Shown here: in pieces, positions 33,336 through 42,884 of the stretch
How positions within the stretch are numbered: position 1 is the stretch's first letter
Layout: each line of letters opens with the position of its first letter
NCBI RefSeq assembly: GCF_008692195.1
Contig: NZ_RXOM01000010.1
Location: 1 to 64,000, forward strand
Origin: Salegentibacter sp. R32
GTDB lineage: Bacteria > Bacteroidota > Bacteroidia > Flavobacteriales > Flavobacteriaceae
Direction of reading: 5' to 3'
Length of the DNA: 64,000 nt
Made by a program: the position numbers and the translations under genes
Notes under the pieces: model-generated
The model's database searches: none
What the model was told of the DNA's origin: nothing
The model's input: the letters and a program-made list of their open reading frames with translations, nothing else

Positions 33336-34769
33336 ATGACTCCTAACGAATTTTATAAACTCTTAAAGAACGATTTTCCTTTTACGGTAACTACACAACA
33401 AGATGTAGCTTTACAAAAATTGTCAAATTTTATTTTATCTGAAAAATCAGATCAATTATTTCTCCTCAAAGGTTATGCCGGAACGGGAAAAACTTCCATC
33501 ATTGGAACAATTGTTAAAAATTTATGGAAAGTAAAAATGAGTCCAGTATTGGCTGCTCCCACCGGTCGGGCCGCTAAAGTAATGAGCAATTACTCCGGTT
33601 ATCAAGCACAAACCATTCATCGAAAAATATACTATCCTAAAAAAACGGGAGGAACCCAAGTTCAGTTTGTACTTCAAAAAAATAAACATAAAAACACCAT
33701 TTTTATTGTAGATGAAGCTTCGATGATTTCAGATTATGGGGGAGATGCGAAACTTTTTGATAACGGTTCTCTTTTAGACGATTTAATTGAATATGTTTAT
33801 TCCGGTAGAAATTGTAAACTCATTTTTATTGGAGATACCGCTCAGTTACCGCCGGTAAAATTAAATTTAAGTCCGGCCCTTGATCAAGATAAACTTTCTT
33901 TAAGCTTTCAGAAAGAGGTAGATCATATTGAATTGAATGAGGTCATGCGACAACAACAAGAAAGTGGAATTTTATATAATGCTACTTTAATACGGGAAGC
34001 TATTAAAAATCATTTTTTTGAAGATTTTAAATTGGAATTAGGTATTGCCGATGATTTTATAAGATTGATTGATGGTTACGAAATAATGGATGCCATTAAC
34101 GATTCATACAGTGCAGGAGGCTACGAAGAAACAGCCATTGTAGTGAGATCTAATAAGCGTGCCAATATTTATAATGAACAAATTAGAAGTCGAATACTAT
34201 TTCAAGAAAATGAAATAGCTACCGGAGATTATTTAATGGTTGTGAAAAATAATTATTTCTGGATCAAGCCTAATTCTGAAGCTGGTTTTATCGCTAACGG
34301 AGATATTGTAGAAATACTGGAGATTTTTGAAATTGTAGATTTATATGGTTTTAGGTTTGCTGAAGTAAAAATACAAATGGTAGATTATCCTAAAATGAAA
34401 CCTTTTGAAACAGTAATCATGTTAGATACCCTCACCGTTAATGCTCCCTCATTAAGCTATGAACAATCTAACGAGCTGTACCAAGAAGTTTTAAAAGATT
34501 ATGCCGATGAAACTTCTAAATACAAGAAATTCCAGAAAGTAAAGAATAACAAATATTTTAATGCATTACAGGTGAAATTTAGTTACGCTATGACTTGCCA
34601 CAAATCTCAAGGTGGGCAATGGGATCATGTTTTTGTAGAACAACCTTATCTAAAAGAAGGAATTACAGAAGATTATTTAAGATGGCTTTATACTGCTTGC
34701 ACAAGAGCGAAAAGCAAATTATATTTAATTGGATTTAAAGACAATTTTTTTAAGAAAAATAGCGTTTAA
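33336..34769 (+). CDS. RecD/Pif1-like ATP-dependent helicase
   Basis: 477 residues from the first ATG (33336). Superfamily 1B helicase: Walker A LLKGYAGTGKTSII, Walker B TIFIVDEASM, motif III FIGDTAQLPPV, and a C-terminal UvrD/RecD-like lobe with YAMTCHKSQGGQWDHVFVE and LRWLYTACTRAKSKLYLIG. Lacks the long RecD N-terminal domains and lies apart from recB/recC, so it is likely a stand-alone RecD2/Pif1-type enzyme (5'-3') in repair rather than RecBCD. Single gene with its own promoter. Confidence 0.9.
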   Translation: MTPNEFYKLLKNDFPFTVTTQQDVALQKLSNFILSEKSDQLFLLKGYAGTGKTSIIGTIVKNLWKVKMSPVLAAPTGRAAKVMSNYSGYQAQTIHRKIYYPKKTGGTQVQFVLQKNKHKNTIFIVDEASMISDYGGDAKLFDNGSLLDDLIEYVYSGRNCKLIFIGDTAQLPPVKLNLSPALDQDKLSLSFQKEVDHIELNEVMRQQQESGILYNATLIREAIKNHFFEDFKLELGIADDFIRLIDGYEIMDAINDSYSAGGYEETAIVVRSNKRANIYNEQIRSRILFQENEIATGDYLMVVKNNYFWIKPNSEAGFIANGDIVEILEIFEIVDLYGFRFAEVKIQMVDYPKMKPFETVIMLDTLTVNAPSLSYEQSNELYQEVLKDYADETSKYKKFQKVKNNKYFNALQVKFSYAMTCHKSQGGQWDHVFVEQPYLKEGITEDYLRWLYTACTRAKSKLYLIGFKDNFFKKNSV

Positions 34770-34809
34770 TCAGGAGAAAATTTAGATTTTCTTAATTAAA
34801 CTAAAACCT

Positions 34810-34817
34810 TAAATTTG
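34810..34817 (+). promoter_or_regulatory. Putative -7 box (TAAATTTG)
   Basis: TAnnTTTG match 22 bases before the TTG start of the kdsB fusion gene. Confidence 0.45.
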
Positions 34818-34839
34818 AAAATTAAAAAAGCAAAACTAC

Positions 34840-36711
34840 TTGGACAAAAATAAACTAAAGGTCATTGCCATGATACCGGCAAGGTATGCAGCAACCCGCT
34901 TTCCGGGTAAATTAATGCAGGATCTAAACGGTAAAACTGTGATTCGAAGAACATATGAAGCAGCGATTAACACCCGTCTTTTTGATGATGTTTTTGTAGT
35001 CACCGATAGTGATATTATTTACGAAGAAATAATTACTCACGGGGGAAAAGCTATAAAAAGTAAAAAAGAACACGAATGTGGAAGTGACCGTATTGCAGAA
35101 GCCGTAGAAAATATGGATGTTGATATTGTGGTAAACGTTCAGGGAGATGAACCTTTTACAGCAAAAGAAAGTTTAGAAAAAGTTCTGAATGTTTTTTACG
35201 AGAAAGATGCAGATAAAATAGATTTAGCATCCTTAATGACACCCATTCAACTAAACGATGAAATCACTAATCCAAATACGGTAAAAGTAATTGTAGATCA
35301 AAACAATTTTGCCTTATATTTTTCAAGATCACCAATCCCTTATCCAAGAGAACAAGATACCAATACTACTTATTTTAAACATAAGGGGATCTATGCTTTT
35401 AGAAAGAAAGCTTTAATGGATTTTTATAAACTTCCTATGCGAAGTATTGAAGCCGCAGAAAAAATAGAATGTCTTCGCTACTTGGAGTATGGTAAGAATA
35501 TAAAAATGGTAGAAAGTAAGGTAGAAGGTGTAGAAATTGATACCCCTGAAGATTTAGTAGATGCAAGAGCATTATTACAATCTCAAACAAAAGTAGCTTC
35601 CCTGGAAATTAAGGAGAAAACTTTTGAGAAACCAAAATTTAAGAACTTTCCAATGGTCCCCAAAGTTCTTTTTGGAAAAGGATGTTTTGATCAATTACCA
35701 GAAATTTTAGAAGAAAAGAGATCTATAGGAGCTCCTTTCATTTATTTGGTAGATGATGTTTTTAAGGGGAATGAAGTATTCTTAGAAAGGATAAAATTAA
35801 AAGGGAACGATAAGATTTTCTTTGTTTCTGCTGAATATGAACCTAAAACAAATCAAGTAGATACTTTAGTTGAAAAAATTAAAGCCGAATTTCAATTATT
35901 ACCTAGTGGAATTATAGGAATAGGTGGCGGAACTTTAATGGATTTAGCCAAGGCCGTTTCAATTTTATTGAAAAATCCTGGCTTGGCCGAAGATTATCAA
36001 GGTTGGGATTTAGTTCCTAAAAAAGCAACTTATCACGTAGGAATTCCTACAATTTCCGGTACTGGCGCTGAAGTATCAAGAACAACGGTGTTAACTGGTC
36101 CCAATAAAAAGTTAGGAATTAATTCAGATTTTACTCCGTTTGATCAAGTGGTATTAGATTATGATTTAACAAAGGGAGTACCAAAAGATCAATGGTTTTT
36201 TACCGGAATGGATTGTTACATTCATTGTGTAGAATCTTTAAACGGGACTTACCTTAATACATTTAGTGAAAGTTATGGTCAAAAAGCAGAAGAACTTTGT
36301 CTAGAAATCTTTCTGGAAAGTAAACTTTCAGATGAAGAAATGCGAGCAAAATTAATGATGGCTTCTTGGCACGGTGGTATGAGTATAGCCTATTCACAGG
36401 TAGGAGTTGCACACGCCATGAGTTATGGTTTGGCTTACGTTTTAGGGACAAAACACGGTATCGGGAATTGTATAGTTTTTAACCATTTAGAAGAATTTTA
36501 TCCAGAAGGAGTAAAAATTTTTAAAGAGATGAAAGAAAAGCATCAAATAAAACTTCCTACAGGATTATGCTCAAACCTATCTGAAGGTGATATAAATACA
36601 ATGATTGATGTCTCCCTTCAAATGAATCCATTATGGGAAAATGCATTAGGCAAAGACTGGAGAAAAATCATGACGCCCCAGAAGATGAAAGAACTTTACT
36701 TAAAAATGTAA
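34840..36711 (+). CDS. kdsB: Fusion: CMP-Kdo synthetase (KdsB) + KdnB-like iron alcohol dehydrogenase
   Basis: 623 residues, TTG start (the KdsB beginning [19 protein letters not shown] fits it; the next ATG would cut this motif). Residues 1-245: cytidylyltransferase activating Kdo-type sugars with CTP, with VNVQGDEPF and [13 protein letters not shown]. Residues about 265-623: group III iron-type dehydrogenase with NAD motif GGGT (362-365)/Asp368 and metal ligands Asp458, His462, His525 and His539 all present. In Shewanella a dehydrogenase of this type (KdnB) oxidises C8 of Kdo before transamination by KdnA, giving Kdo8N, and KdsB activates it. Here the two are on one chain. No KdnA-like aminotransferase is in the window. 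No stop or frameshift lies between the halves. Confidence 0.92.
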   Translation: MDKNKLKVIAMIPARYAATRFPGKLMQDLNGKTVIRRTYEAAINTRLFDDVFVVTDSDIIYEEIITHGGKAIKSKKEHECGSDRIAEAVENMDVDIVVNVQGDEPFTAKESLEKVLNVFYEKDADKIDLASLMTPIQLNDEITNPNTVKVIVDQNNFALYFSRSPIPYPREQDTNTTYFKHKGIYAFRKKALMDFYKLPMRSIEAAEKIECLRYLEYGKNIKMVESKVEGVEIDTPEDLVDARALLQSQTKVASLEIKEKTFEKPKFKNFPMVPKVLFGKGCFDQLPEILEEKRSIGAPFIYLVDDVFKGNEVFLERIKLKGNDKIFFVSAEYEPKTNQVDTLVEKIKAEFQLLPSGIIGIGGGTLMDLAKAVSILLKNPGLAEDYQGWDLVPKKATYHVGIPTISGTGAEVSRTTVLTGPNKKLGINSDFTPFDQVVLDYDLTKGVPKDQWFFTGMDCYIHCVESLNGTYLNTFSESYGQKAEELCLEIFLESKLSDEEMRAKLMMASWHGGMSIAYSQVGVAHAMSYGLAYVLGTKHGIGNCIVFNHLEEFYPEGVKIFKEMKEKHQIKLPTGLCSNLSEGDINTMIDVSLQMNPLWENALGKDWRKIMTPQKMKELYLKM

Positions 36712-36715
36712 TTTT

Positions 36716-38026
36716 TTAATTACTAACTGCTTTTTTATAAACTTTTAGACAACGTTCCCGAGCTTCTTTATGGTCGACCATAGGTTCGGGATAGTTTTTT
36801 GTTCCAAATTCAGGAACCCATTGTTTGATGTATTTTTCTTCTTTATCAAATTTTTCTTTTTGAGAAATAGGGTTAAAAATTCGGAAATAGGGAACTGCAT
36901 CCACACCGCTTCCGGCAACCCATTGCCAGTTTCCTACGTTAGAAGACATTTCATAATCCAACAACTTTTCAGCAAAATAGGCTTCGCCCCAACGCCAATC
37001 GATCAATAAGTGTTTACAAAGAAAACTTCCCACCACCATTCGAACGCGATTATGCATAAAACCGGACTCATTCAACTGTCGCATTCCTGCATCTACTAAA
37101 GGATAACCGGTTTTTCCTTCTTTCCATTTTTTAAATTCACTCTTATTGTTTCGCCATTCGATACGATCATATTTCTTTTTGAAAGCGTCGGTAACCGTTT
37201 CCGGGTAATGATAGAGAATTTGCATAAAAAATTCACGCCAAATGAGTTCTTCAAAAAACGTTTCATCTTTAACTTGAAGGGCTTTTTTTACCATTTTTCG
37301 AACACTTACTGTTCCGAATCTTAAATGTGTACTCAAATGTGAAGTAGCATCTTTGGCTGGTAAATTTCGTTTGTCGTCATATTCATTCATCATCTTTTTG
37401 GTTACGGTATAATCAGGAACTTCAATCGATGATTTTTTAAAACCAATATCACTTAATGATAGATTGGGTAAACGCGTATTTTTAATCAGATTGTCTAAAT
37501 AATCATTAGTATAGAAAATACGTAATTTGTCTTCATTGAAATTACTCTTCCAGGTTTTCATGTAAGGTGTGTACACTAAATAAGGATCGCCGTCTTTTTT
37601 TACAACTTCATCTTTTTCAAAAATTACCTGATCTTTATACGTGGTGAATTTTATGTCTTTACCTTCTAATAAAGAGGAGATTTTTTCATCGCGTTCTTTA
37701 GCATAATGTTCATAATCACGATTCGTAATTACTTCTGCAATAGGATAATCTTTTATAAGTTGTTGAAATACTTTTTCTGGTTTTCCTTGAAGCAGGGCGA
37801 TAGAACTATCATAATTCTCCTGAAGTTCTTTTCGCATAGTTTGTAATTGCTGAAAAATAAAAGTTACGCGAGCATCATCTTTAGGTAGATCTTTTAAAAT
37901 TTCAGTATCAAAAATAAAAATGGGTAAGACAGGATGATCACTTTGTAAAGCGCGATAAAAGCCAATATTATCATCCAATCGCAAATCGCGTCGAAACCAA
38001 AAAATAGTATATTTCTCTTGACTCAT
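36716..38026 (-). CDS. phr: Deoxyribodipyrimidine photolyase (class I)
   Basis: 436 residues. Light-driven repair of cyclobutane pyrimidine dimers. N-terminal Rossmann antenna domain (TIFWFRRDLRLDDNIGFYRAL); C-terminal FAD domain with LSTHLRFGTVSVRKM, LIWREFFMQIL, GYPLVDAGMRQLNESGFMHN, RWGEAYFAEKLLDYEMSSN and VGNWQWVAGSGVDAVPYFRI, including the Trp/Asn positions used for electron transfer and FAD. Ends 1 base from the SDR gene start and shares its direction, giving a photolyase-SDR-SRPBCC run. Confidence 0.95.
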   Translation of the reverse strand: MSQEKYTIFWFRRDLRLDDNIGFYRALQSDHPVLPIFIFDTEILKDLPKDDARVTFIFQQLQTMRKELQENYDSSIALLQGKPEKVFQQLIKDYPIAEVITNRDYEHYAKERDEKISSLLEGKDIKFTTYKDQVIFEKDEVVKKDGDPYLVYTPYMKTWKSNFNEDKLRIFYTNDYLDNLIKNTRLPNLSLSDIGFKKSSIEVPDYTVTKKMMNEYDDKRNLPAKDATSHLSTHLRFGTVSVRKMVKKALQVKDETFFEELIWREFFMQILYHYPETVTDAFKKKYDRIEWRNNKSEFKKWKEGKTGYPLVDAGMRQLNESGFMHNRVRMVVGSFLCKHLLIDWRWGEAYFAEKLLDYEMSSNVGNWQWVAGSGVDAVPYFRIFNPISQKEKFDKEEKYIKQWVPEFGTKNYPEPMVDHKEARERCLKVYKKAVSN

Positions 38027-38721
38027 TAGCTTAAGTTTAAATTCGAAAGTCCGCCATCGACTCCTAAAATCTGTCCGGTCATCCAGCTACTTTTTTCGCT
38101 TAGTAAAAAGGCAGTCATTTGAGCGATATCTTCCGGTGTTCCTACACGTTTCAGAGGATGTCTTTCTGCCATTTTCTTTTTCTTTTCTTCTTTATTGAGC
38201 AATTTTTCGGCAAGATGTGTATCGGTTAGGGAAGGAGCGATCACATTTACACGAAGACTAGGTGCGTATTCTGCGGCTAACGATTTTGCAAAACCTTCAA
38301 TAGCACCTTTTGCAGCAGCTACGCTGGTATGAAAAGGCATTCCAACCTTCGCAGCAACCGTACTATAAAAAACCAAACTGGCATGTTCTGCGTTTTTGAG
38401 TTTAGGTAAAAGACCATTGACCACTTTTACTAATGAAATAAAATTCAGCTGAATTTCTTGCTCAAAATCTTTTGGTTTCAGCATCTTAAAAGGTTTTAAA
38501 TTAATGCTTCCCGGAAAGTAGGCGAGACCATCAATTTTTTCAGGCAGGTCAAGTTCTTCAATTTCATCTTCTAACACATCAAATTCTAAATGTTTCACAT
38601 TCAGATCACTTAGATTCTCATTGCTGCGTGAGACGACAATAACGTTATGATCTTCTGCTAAAAGTTTTGCAGTAGCTAGACCAATACCTTTGCTTCCGCC
38701 AATAAGTAGAATATTTTTCAT
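38026..38721 (-). CDS. SDR family oxidoreductase
   Basis: 231 residues, classical short-chain dehydrogenase: cofactor motif LLIGGSKGIGLATA, catalytic Ser in LVFYSTVAAKVG. The usual YxxxK is replaced by HTSVAAAKGAIE: Tyr appears missing, the Lys retained, so catalysis may differ. C-terminal MTGQILGVDGGLSN is typical. Shares one base with the photolyase start and follows SRPBCC by 11 bases. In other Bacteroidota such genes accompany photolyase in light-response clusters (inference). Confidence 0.9.
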   Translation of the reverse strand: MKNILLIGGSKGIGLATAKLLAEDHNVIVVSRSNENLSDLNVKHLEFDVLEDEIEELDLPEKIDGLAYFPGSINLKPFKMLKPKDFEQEIQLNFISLVKVVNGLLPKLKNAEHASLVFYSTVAAKVGMPFHTSVAAAKGAIEGFAKSLAAEYAPSLRVNVIAPSLTDTHLAEKLLNKEEKKKKMAERHPLKRVGTPEDIAQMTAFLLSEKSSWMTGQILGVDGGLSNLNLS

Positions 38722-38732
38722 GTAGATAGTGT

Positions 38733-39194
38733 TTAATATTTTCCGAATAATTCTTCTAATTTCTGCTGTCTATAGCTGAAAATTTCTTCCAATTTATTCT
38801 TCACGATAAACGGGTGCACCAATTGTCCCAAAAAGCCAAATGGAAGCTTGTAGTGAATAATATCTTCTATTTCAACACCGCCTTCAATTTCTTTAATAAA
38901 ATGTTTGTGATGCCAGAGTTTGTAAGGACCAAAACGTTGTTCGTCGACAAAAAACTCATTATCTTTTACGTGGGTGATTTCAGTTACCCATTTAGTTTTG
39001 ATTCCGGCGACGGGAGTTACAATGTATTGTATAACTTGACCTTGATACATTTTACGGTCGGCACCATCAATAATATCAAACCCCATATAATCTGGAGTGA
39101 TTGTTTTTAAATTAGCCGGATCTGATAGAAACTCCCAAGCTTTAGCTTTACTAATAGGAAGTTTTTGCGTTTTGTGAAGTTTATAAATTTTCAT
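38733..39194 (-). CDS. SRPBCC-fold protein (START/cyclase-like)
   Basis: 153 residues. Begins KIYKLHKTQKLPISKAKAWE-FLSDPANL-TITPDYMGF, the helix-grip pattern of ligand-binding SRPBCC proteins often annotated as cell division inhibitor or cyclase/dehydrase. Later HKHFIKEIEGGVEIEDIIHYKLPFG. No catalytic residues can be assigned. First gene of the SRPBCC-SDR-photolyase run on the minus strand, a linkage that suggests a role in the response to light or UV. Confidence 0.85.
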   Translation of the reverse strand: MKIYKLHKTQKLPISKAKAWEFLSDPANLKTITPDYMGFDIIDGADRKMYQGQVIQYIVTPVAGIKTKWVTEITHVKDNEFFVDEQRFGPYKLWHHKHFIKEIEGGVEIEDIIHYKLPFGFLGQLVHPFIVKNKLEEIFSYRQQKLEELFGKY

Positions 39195-39267
39195 AAAACT
39201 AAATTACTGCATATTTTGTTTAATTTTTAAATTTAATAGTTAAACAAAAGTTATAGTTTAAAAATCA

Positions 39268-39275
39268 TATATTTG
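39268..39275 (+). promoter_or_regulatory. Putative -7 box (TATATTTG)
   Basis: TAnnTTTG match 19 bases before the lipoprotein ATG at 39295. Confidence 0.45.
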
Positions 39276-39294
39276 AATAAATAAAAAAGAAAAA

Positions 39295-39807
39295 ATGAAA
39301 AAAGCATTAAGTTTTATCTGTATCATCTTATTGATGAGTTGTAAAAGCAAAGAAACGGTTTTACAAAAAAATCAAATCTTTAACCTATCATCAGATTGTC
39401 CCAAGGAAGGAAAATGTAGTTTAGAAGTAAAGGATGGATTTACGTACGATTTAGAAAAAGGGGATAAATTAAATGAAAAACCTAAACTAAAAGAAGGATC
39501 TCAGAAAAAAGTTTTTTTATTTAACTATTCAAAAAATGAGAATTCAAAAATTGCTGATGATTTTTATAATGAAGAGATTTGGTTTGTTTTACCTAGTGAG
39601 CTAGAAATAAAATCATATATAAATGATGATCTTTCTGAATTTAAATTGATATATGGAAGATTTTGTTTTTGTAGTAGAGAATCAGTAGGGTATTTTCCAA
39701 TTACCAATGGTACAATGGAGATTACAAAAAATAAAATTGATTTAAAGTTTGAAGTGGAGTCTTTTTCACAAAAAATATATCACTTAACAATAGATATTCC
39801 AAATTAA
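39295..39807 (+). CDS. Small lipoprotein of unknown function
   Basis: 170 residues; signal peptide MKKALSFICIILLMSC with lipobox Cys16, so lipid-anchored. A CPKEGKCSLEVKDGF motif near residue 35 and paired Cys in GRFCFCSRE (about 123) suggest disulfides. Similar short lipoproteins occur singly in Flavobacteriaceae; no domain is recognised. It ends one base from the converging protease gene's stop. Confidence 0.75.
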   Translation: MKKALSFICIILLMSCKSKETVLQKNQIFNLSSDCPKEGKCSLEVKDGFTYDLEKGDKLNEKPKLKEGSQKKVFLFNYSKNENSKIADDFYNEEIWFVLPSELEIKSYINDDLSEFKLIYGRFCFCSRESVGYFPITNGTMEITKNKIDLKFEVESFSQKIYHLTIDIPN

Positions 39808-42030
39808 TTATTTTATAATAAGTTTTTTTATTGTTTTTTTATTTGCTGAAATCACCTCAACTAAATATACCCCTTGTTGAAAAGAACTTGCATTAACAGA
39901 CATTGTATCATTAGCTGAAGAATATTCATTGGTATAAATTTTTCTTCCTGAAATATTATAAATATTTACTCTGATGTGTTCATTTGAGAGTTTTTTTTCT
40001 ATTTCTATATTAAAAATTCCTTTACTCGGATTGGGGTAAAGTTTATAATTTTCATTTACGTAGCTATTCAAAGTATTTAATGGATCTTTAATCATAAATT
40101 CAATTTCATTGACTGCATAATATACATTGTTTACAGCTTCAATTTTTATCCTGCATTCATTAGAAGTTATTCCATTTGGTATTAAAATATTTTCTGTACC
40201 ATCATTAGGAGTGTTTAAGACTAAAACTTCACTGAAATTTTGGCCTCCATCATGAGAAAGTAAAACATTCACGAATTGTGTATTTATATTGTTAGCATTA
40301 GTTCCGGCAACGTTCCATGTTATATTTACTAAGTCGTTCGGGTTATATTCTATTCCAGATGAATTTTGAGAAGTTACTTTAAATGGTCCTACATCTGCCA
40401 CAGTAAGATTTACGTTTTCTATAGTATTTTGTCCTCCAGCAATATTATTATCTCTAACTGTAACCGTAAAATTCATTTCTCTAGCTACAGAAGGGATGAC
40501 TTCCCAAGGAGGTGTAAGGTTATTATTTAGAACTGAATCTTTTACAGGAAAAAACCTATTTGAAGAATTAGAAGGTGCAAAAGATCTGAATAAGGCTCCG
40601 TCAGTCGCTGTAGGAGAAGGGGGGACAGTCGTAATACCTGCATCAACTTGTTCCCAAGTATAAGTTAAATTATCATTATTAATATCTGTAGCTTCACAAT
40701 TTAATATAAAAGCTGTTCCAAAAGGGATTGTATAATTAGTGACAGGAAGAATAGTCGGTGGGTTATTAGGTATATTAATAGGGGTATAACAATCAGCGCC
40801 TCCAGGAGAAGAGATAAAATTATAAATTTCATCAATGCTAATTACATGGAAATATGGATCGCTATTATTTTGCAAATTTTGACTCAAGCAAATCCCTGCA
40901 TAAGCCATTATAGTAGAACCACTGCCAGGCTCTACAGCGGTGGGAGGATTTCTATTTATACCACCACAGCTTCCTAAATTCCCATTAAAAGTATGATTTG
41001 CACCAAACTGATGTCCTATCTCGTGACATACAAAATCGATATCGTAAGGATCACCTATAGGGGCAGATGTGCCAGTAACTCCTCTTGCTTTAATAGCATC
41101 ATCGCACGCGGAATATATTTCTGCTAAGCCTCCAGCACCGGTACTAAAAGTATGACCCACGTCATAATTATTAGTACCAATAATATTATCAATTTCTGTT
41201 TGACTTTCATCAATTAATGAATTTCTATTGTTATTACTAAATGGATCTGTATTTCCGTTTAGAAAAATAAGATTTTCATTACCGTTTACCAAAGTAAATG
41301 TAATTGAAAGATCTCTTTCATATATTTGATTAACCCTATCAATTGTAACTACAATGGCGGATAATACAGCATTCTTTTTTTGTTGATTAGTCCCTCCATT
41401 AACCCCTGCATTATTTATATGGTATTGAGAATATTCACCTGTGGTAGCCACAGCAAGTCTATATTCCCTTAAAACACCATCATCTACTAAATTCTCACTT
41501 TTTTTATTAAATAATTTTTCTTTATTTTTTTCAACGGAACATATAATATTATTAGAGTAATTGATATCTTTTGAGGTATATACTTCATAAAGATTTTTCT
41601 TAGATAAAGGATTAATATATATGGTCTTTTTACTATCCCAAATCATTCCAAATACACCTTGTGGGGTTAATGTTATTCTTATCTTTAAATTTTTATCTTT
41701 AGTTATACCTATGTAAGATTGTATAGTGGGAAATTTTTTAGATAATTCTTGATCTAAAGTTGATACTTTATAAATTTCAAAATTTTCATAAGAATTATCT
41801 ACTGGAAACGAAAGATGTACAAATGATGATGTTTTAGATTTTCTGGAAGGAGCATCTTTTATTGATAAACTAAAATTATCGATAGCCAGATGATAAAACT
41901 GGCGATTATTTATTTTTGTATAATTATTCTTTACTTGTATTTTTTCTTTAGCATCTTTCCAAAAATTTTGTGCAGATAATGTAGAGCCAAATATCACTAT
42001 AAAAGTAAAATAAAGTATTTTCTTAATCAT
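39808..42030 (-). CDS. Secreted metzincin (reprolysin-like, M12B) protease with T9SS tail
   Basis: 740 residues. Signal peptide (to about 20), propeptide-like region to about 185, then a zinc metallopeptidase with HExxHxxGxxH at His336 (HEIGHQFGANHTF) and Met-turn STIMAYAGIC. Cys-containing loops follow, then Ig-like/fibronectin-type domains (about 420-640), and a type A T9SS sorting domain at the C-terminus (YKLYPNPSKGIFNIE ... KKLIIK). Expected to be secreted or anchored on the cell surface and to digest proteins. Monocistronic; same type as other flavobacterial M12B proteases. Confidence 0.93.
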   Translation of the reverse strand: MIKKILYFTFIVIFGSTLSAQNFWKDAKEKIQVKNNYTKINNRQFYHLAIDNFSLSIKDAPSRKSKTSSFVHLSFPVDNSYENFEIYKVSTLDQELSKKFPTIQSYIGITKDKNLKIRITLTPQGVFGMIWDSKKTIYINPLSKKNLYEVYTSKDINYSNNIICSVEKNKEKLFNKKSENLVDDGVLREYRLAVATTGEYSQYHINNAGVNGGTNQQKKNAVLSAIVVTIDRVNQIYERDLSITFTLVNGNENLIFLNGNTDPFSNNNRNSLIDESQTEIDNIIGTNNYDVGHTFSTGAGGLAEIYSACDDAIKARGVTGTSAPIGDPYDIDFVCHEIGHQFGANHTFNGNLGSCGGINRNPPTAVEPGSGSTIMAYAGICLSQNLQNNSDPYFHVISIDEIYNFISSPGGADCYTPINIPNNPPTILPVTNYTIPFGTAFILNCEATDINNDNLTYTWEQVDAGITTVPPSPTATDGALFRSFAPSNSSNRFFPVKDSVLNNNLTPPWEVIPSVAREMNFTVTVRDNNIAGGQNTIENVNLTVADVGPFKVTSQNSSGIEYNPNDLVNITWNVAGTNANNINTQFVNVLLSHDGGQNFSEVLVLNTPNDGTENILIPNGITSNECRIKIEAVNNVYYAVNEIEFMIKDPLNTLNSYVNENYKLYPNPSKGIFNIEIEKKLSNEHIRVNIYNISGRKIYTNEYSSANDTMSVNASSFQQGVYLVEVISANKKTIKKLIIK

Positions 42031-42109
42031 TATATTTTTTTACTAATTTAAATATAATTAATTAATAAAAAAGTTGAGAAGGTTAAGAGTTATGTAAATG
42101 AAATTAGTA

Positions 42110-42649
42110 TTATATTTTCCATTCGGTTTTTAAGAGAGAATAACAAATAGAATCTTCATAGCTGCCCTTATATAAATAATCCTCTCTCAAAACACCTTCT
42201 TTTTGGAATTTATATTTTTTCAATAGTTTAATGGAAGCAATATTTTCTTGTGCAACAAAAGCTTGTACTCGGTGAAGTTTCATATTGAAAAAACCAAAAT
42301 CCAGAACTTTTTTTAAAGCTTCTGTCATTAGTCCTTTTTGTTTAAACTTTTCTTGTTTTAGTTTATAAAATAATTCAGCACGATGGTGTGTAGTGTTCCA
42401 GGTATGATAGCCGCATTCTCCAATAGGTTCTTGAGTTTTTTTATCTATTAGGATAAAGAAATAAAGACTTTGGTTGTAGATTTCCATTCCTTTGGTATGC
42501 ATTAATTTAAAACGCTGATATTCTGAATCATTACAACCTAAAAAAGATATTATTTCTTGTTTGTTCTTATTTTTAAATAATTGATGAACGATAGAAGGAG
42601 TGATGGGGTTTAAAAGAAGTCTTTGACTTTGAAGGGTAATAGGTTTCAT
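42110..42649 (-). CDS. GNAT family N-acetyltransferase (RimJ/RimL-like)
   Basis: 179 residues. Acetyl-CoA-dependent transferase fold: ITLQSQRLLLNPITPS start, GECGYHTWNTTHHRAELFY, ALKKVLDFGFFNMKLHRVQAFVAQENIASIKLLKKYKFQKEGVLRE, which is typical of RimJ/RimL alanine/serine acetylases of ribosomal proteins, but many relatives act on other amines or antibiotics. Stand-alone between the protease and the peroxidases. Substrate unknown. Confidence 0.9.
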   Translation of the reverse strand: MKPITLQSQRLLLNPITPSIVHQLFKNKNKQEIISFLGCNDSEYQRFKLMHTKGMEIYNQSLYFFILIDKKTQEPIGECGYHTWNTTHHRAELFYKLKQEKFKQKGLMTEALKKVLDFGFFNMKLHRVQAFVAQENIASIKLLKKYKFQKEGVLREDYLYKGSYEDSICYSLLKTEWKI

Positions 42650-42854
42650 TATTAATTTAATTGTTTAATAAATGTTTTTTTGTTTCGTAAGTTTATCATT
42701 AATTATATTTTAATTCATACAACCATCTAAATATATAAATTTTTAAAAAACAGCATTTTTTGATTTCTACTATTCTGATTAACCATAAAAGGGCGTGTAT
42801 CTTGAATTAATCATTTCTTAAACTTTAGGTACAGCCCTAGTAATCTATGAGACT

Positions 42855-42862
42855 TAAGTTTG
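42855..42862 (+). promoter_or_regulatory. Putative -7 box (TAAGTTTG)
   Basis: TAnnTTTG match 22 bases before the ATG of the first peroxidase gene. Confidence 0.4.
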
Positions 42863-42884
42863 GCAGATTTTGAAATTGCGGCTT

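Noticed and set aside
35560-35640. Frameshift or assembly error joining kdsB to the dehydrogenase gene
   Set aside because: The frame is continuous with no stop codon, the linker is plausible, and both domains are complete; a true fusion is simpler.
42870-42884. TTG start for the first peroxidase
   Set aside because: The ATG at 42885 gives a normal basic-then-hydrophobic signal region; the TTG would place the start almost on the promoter box.
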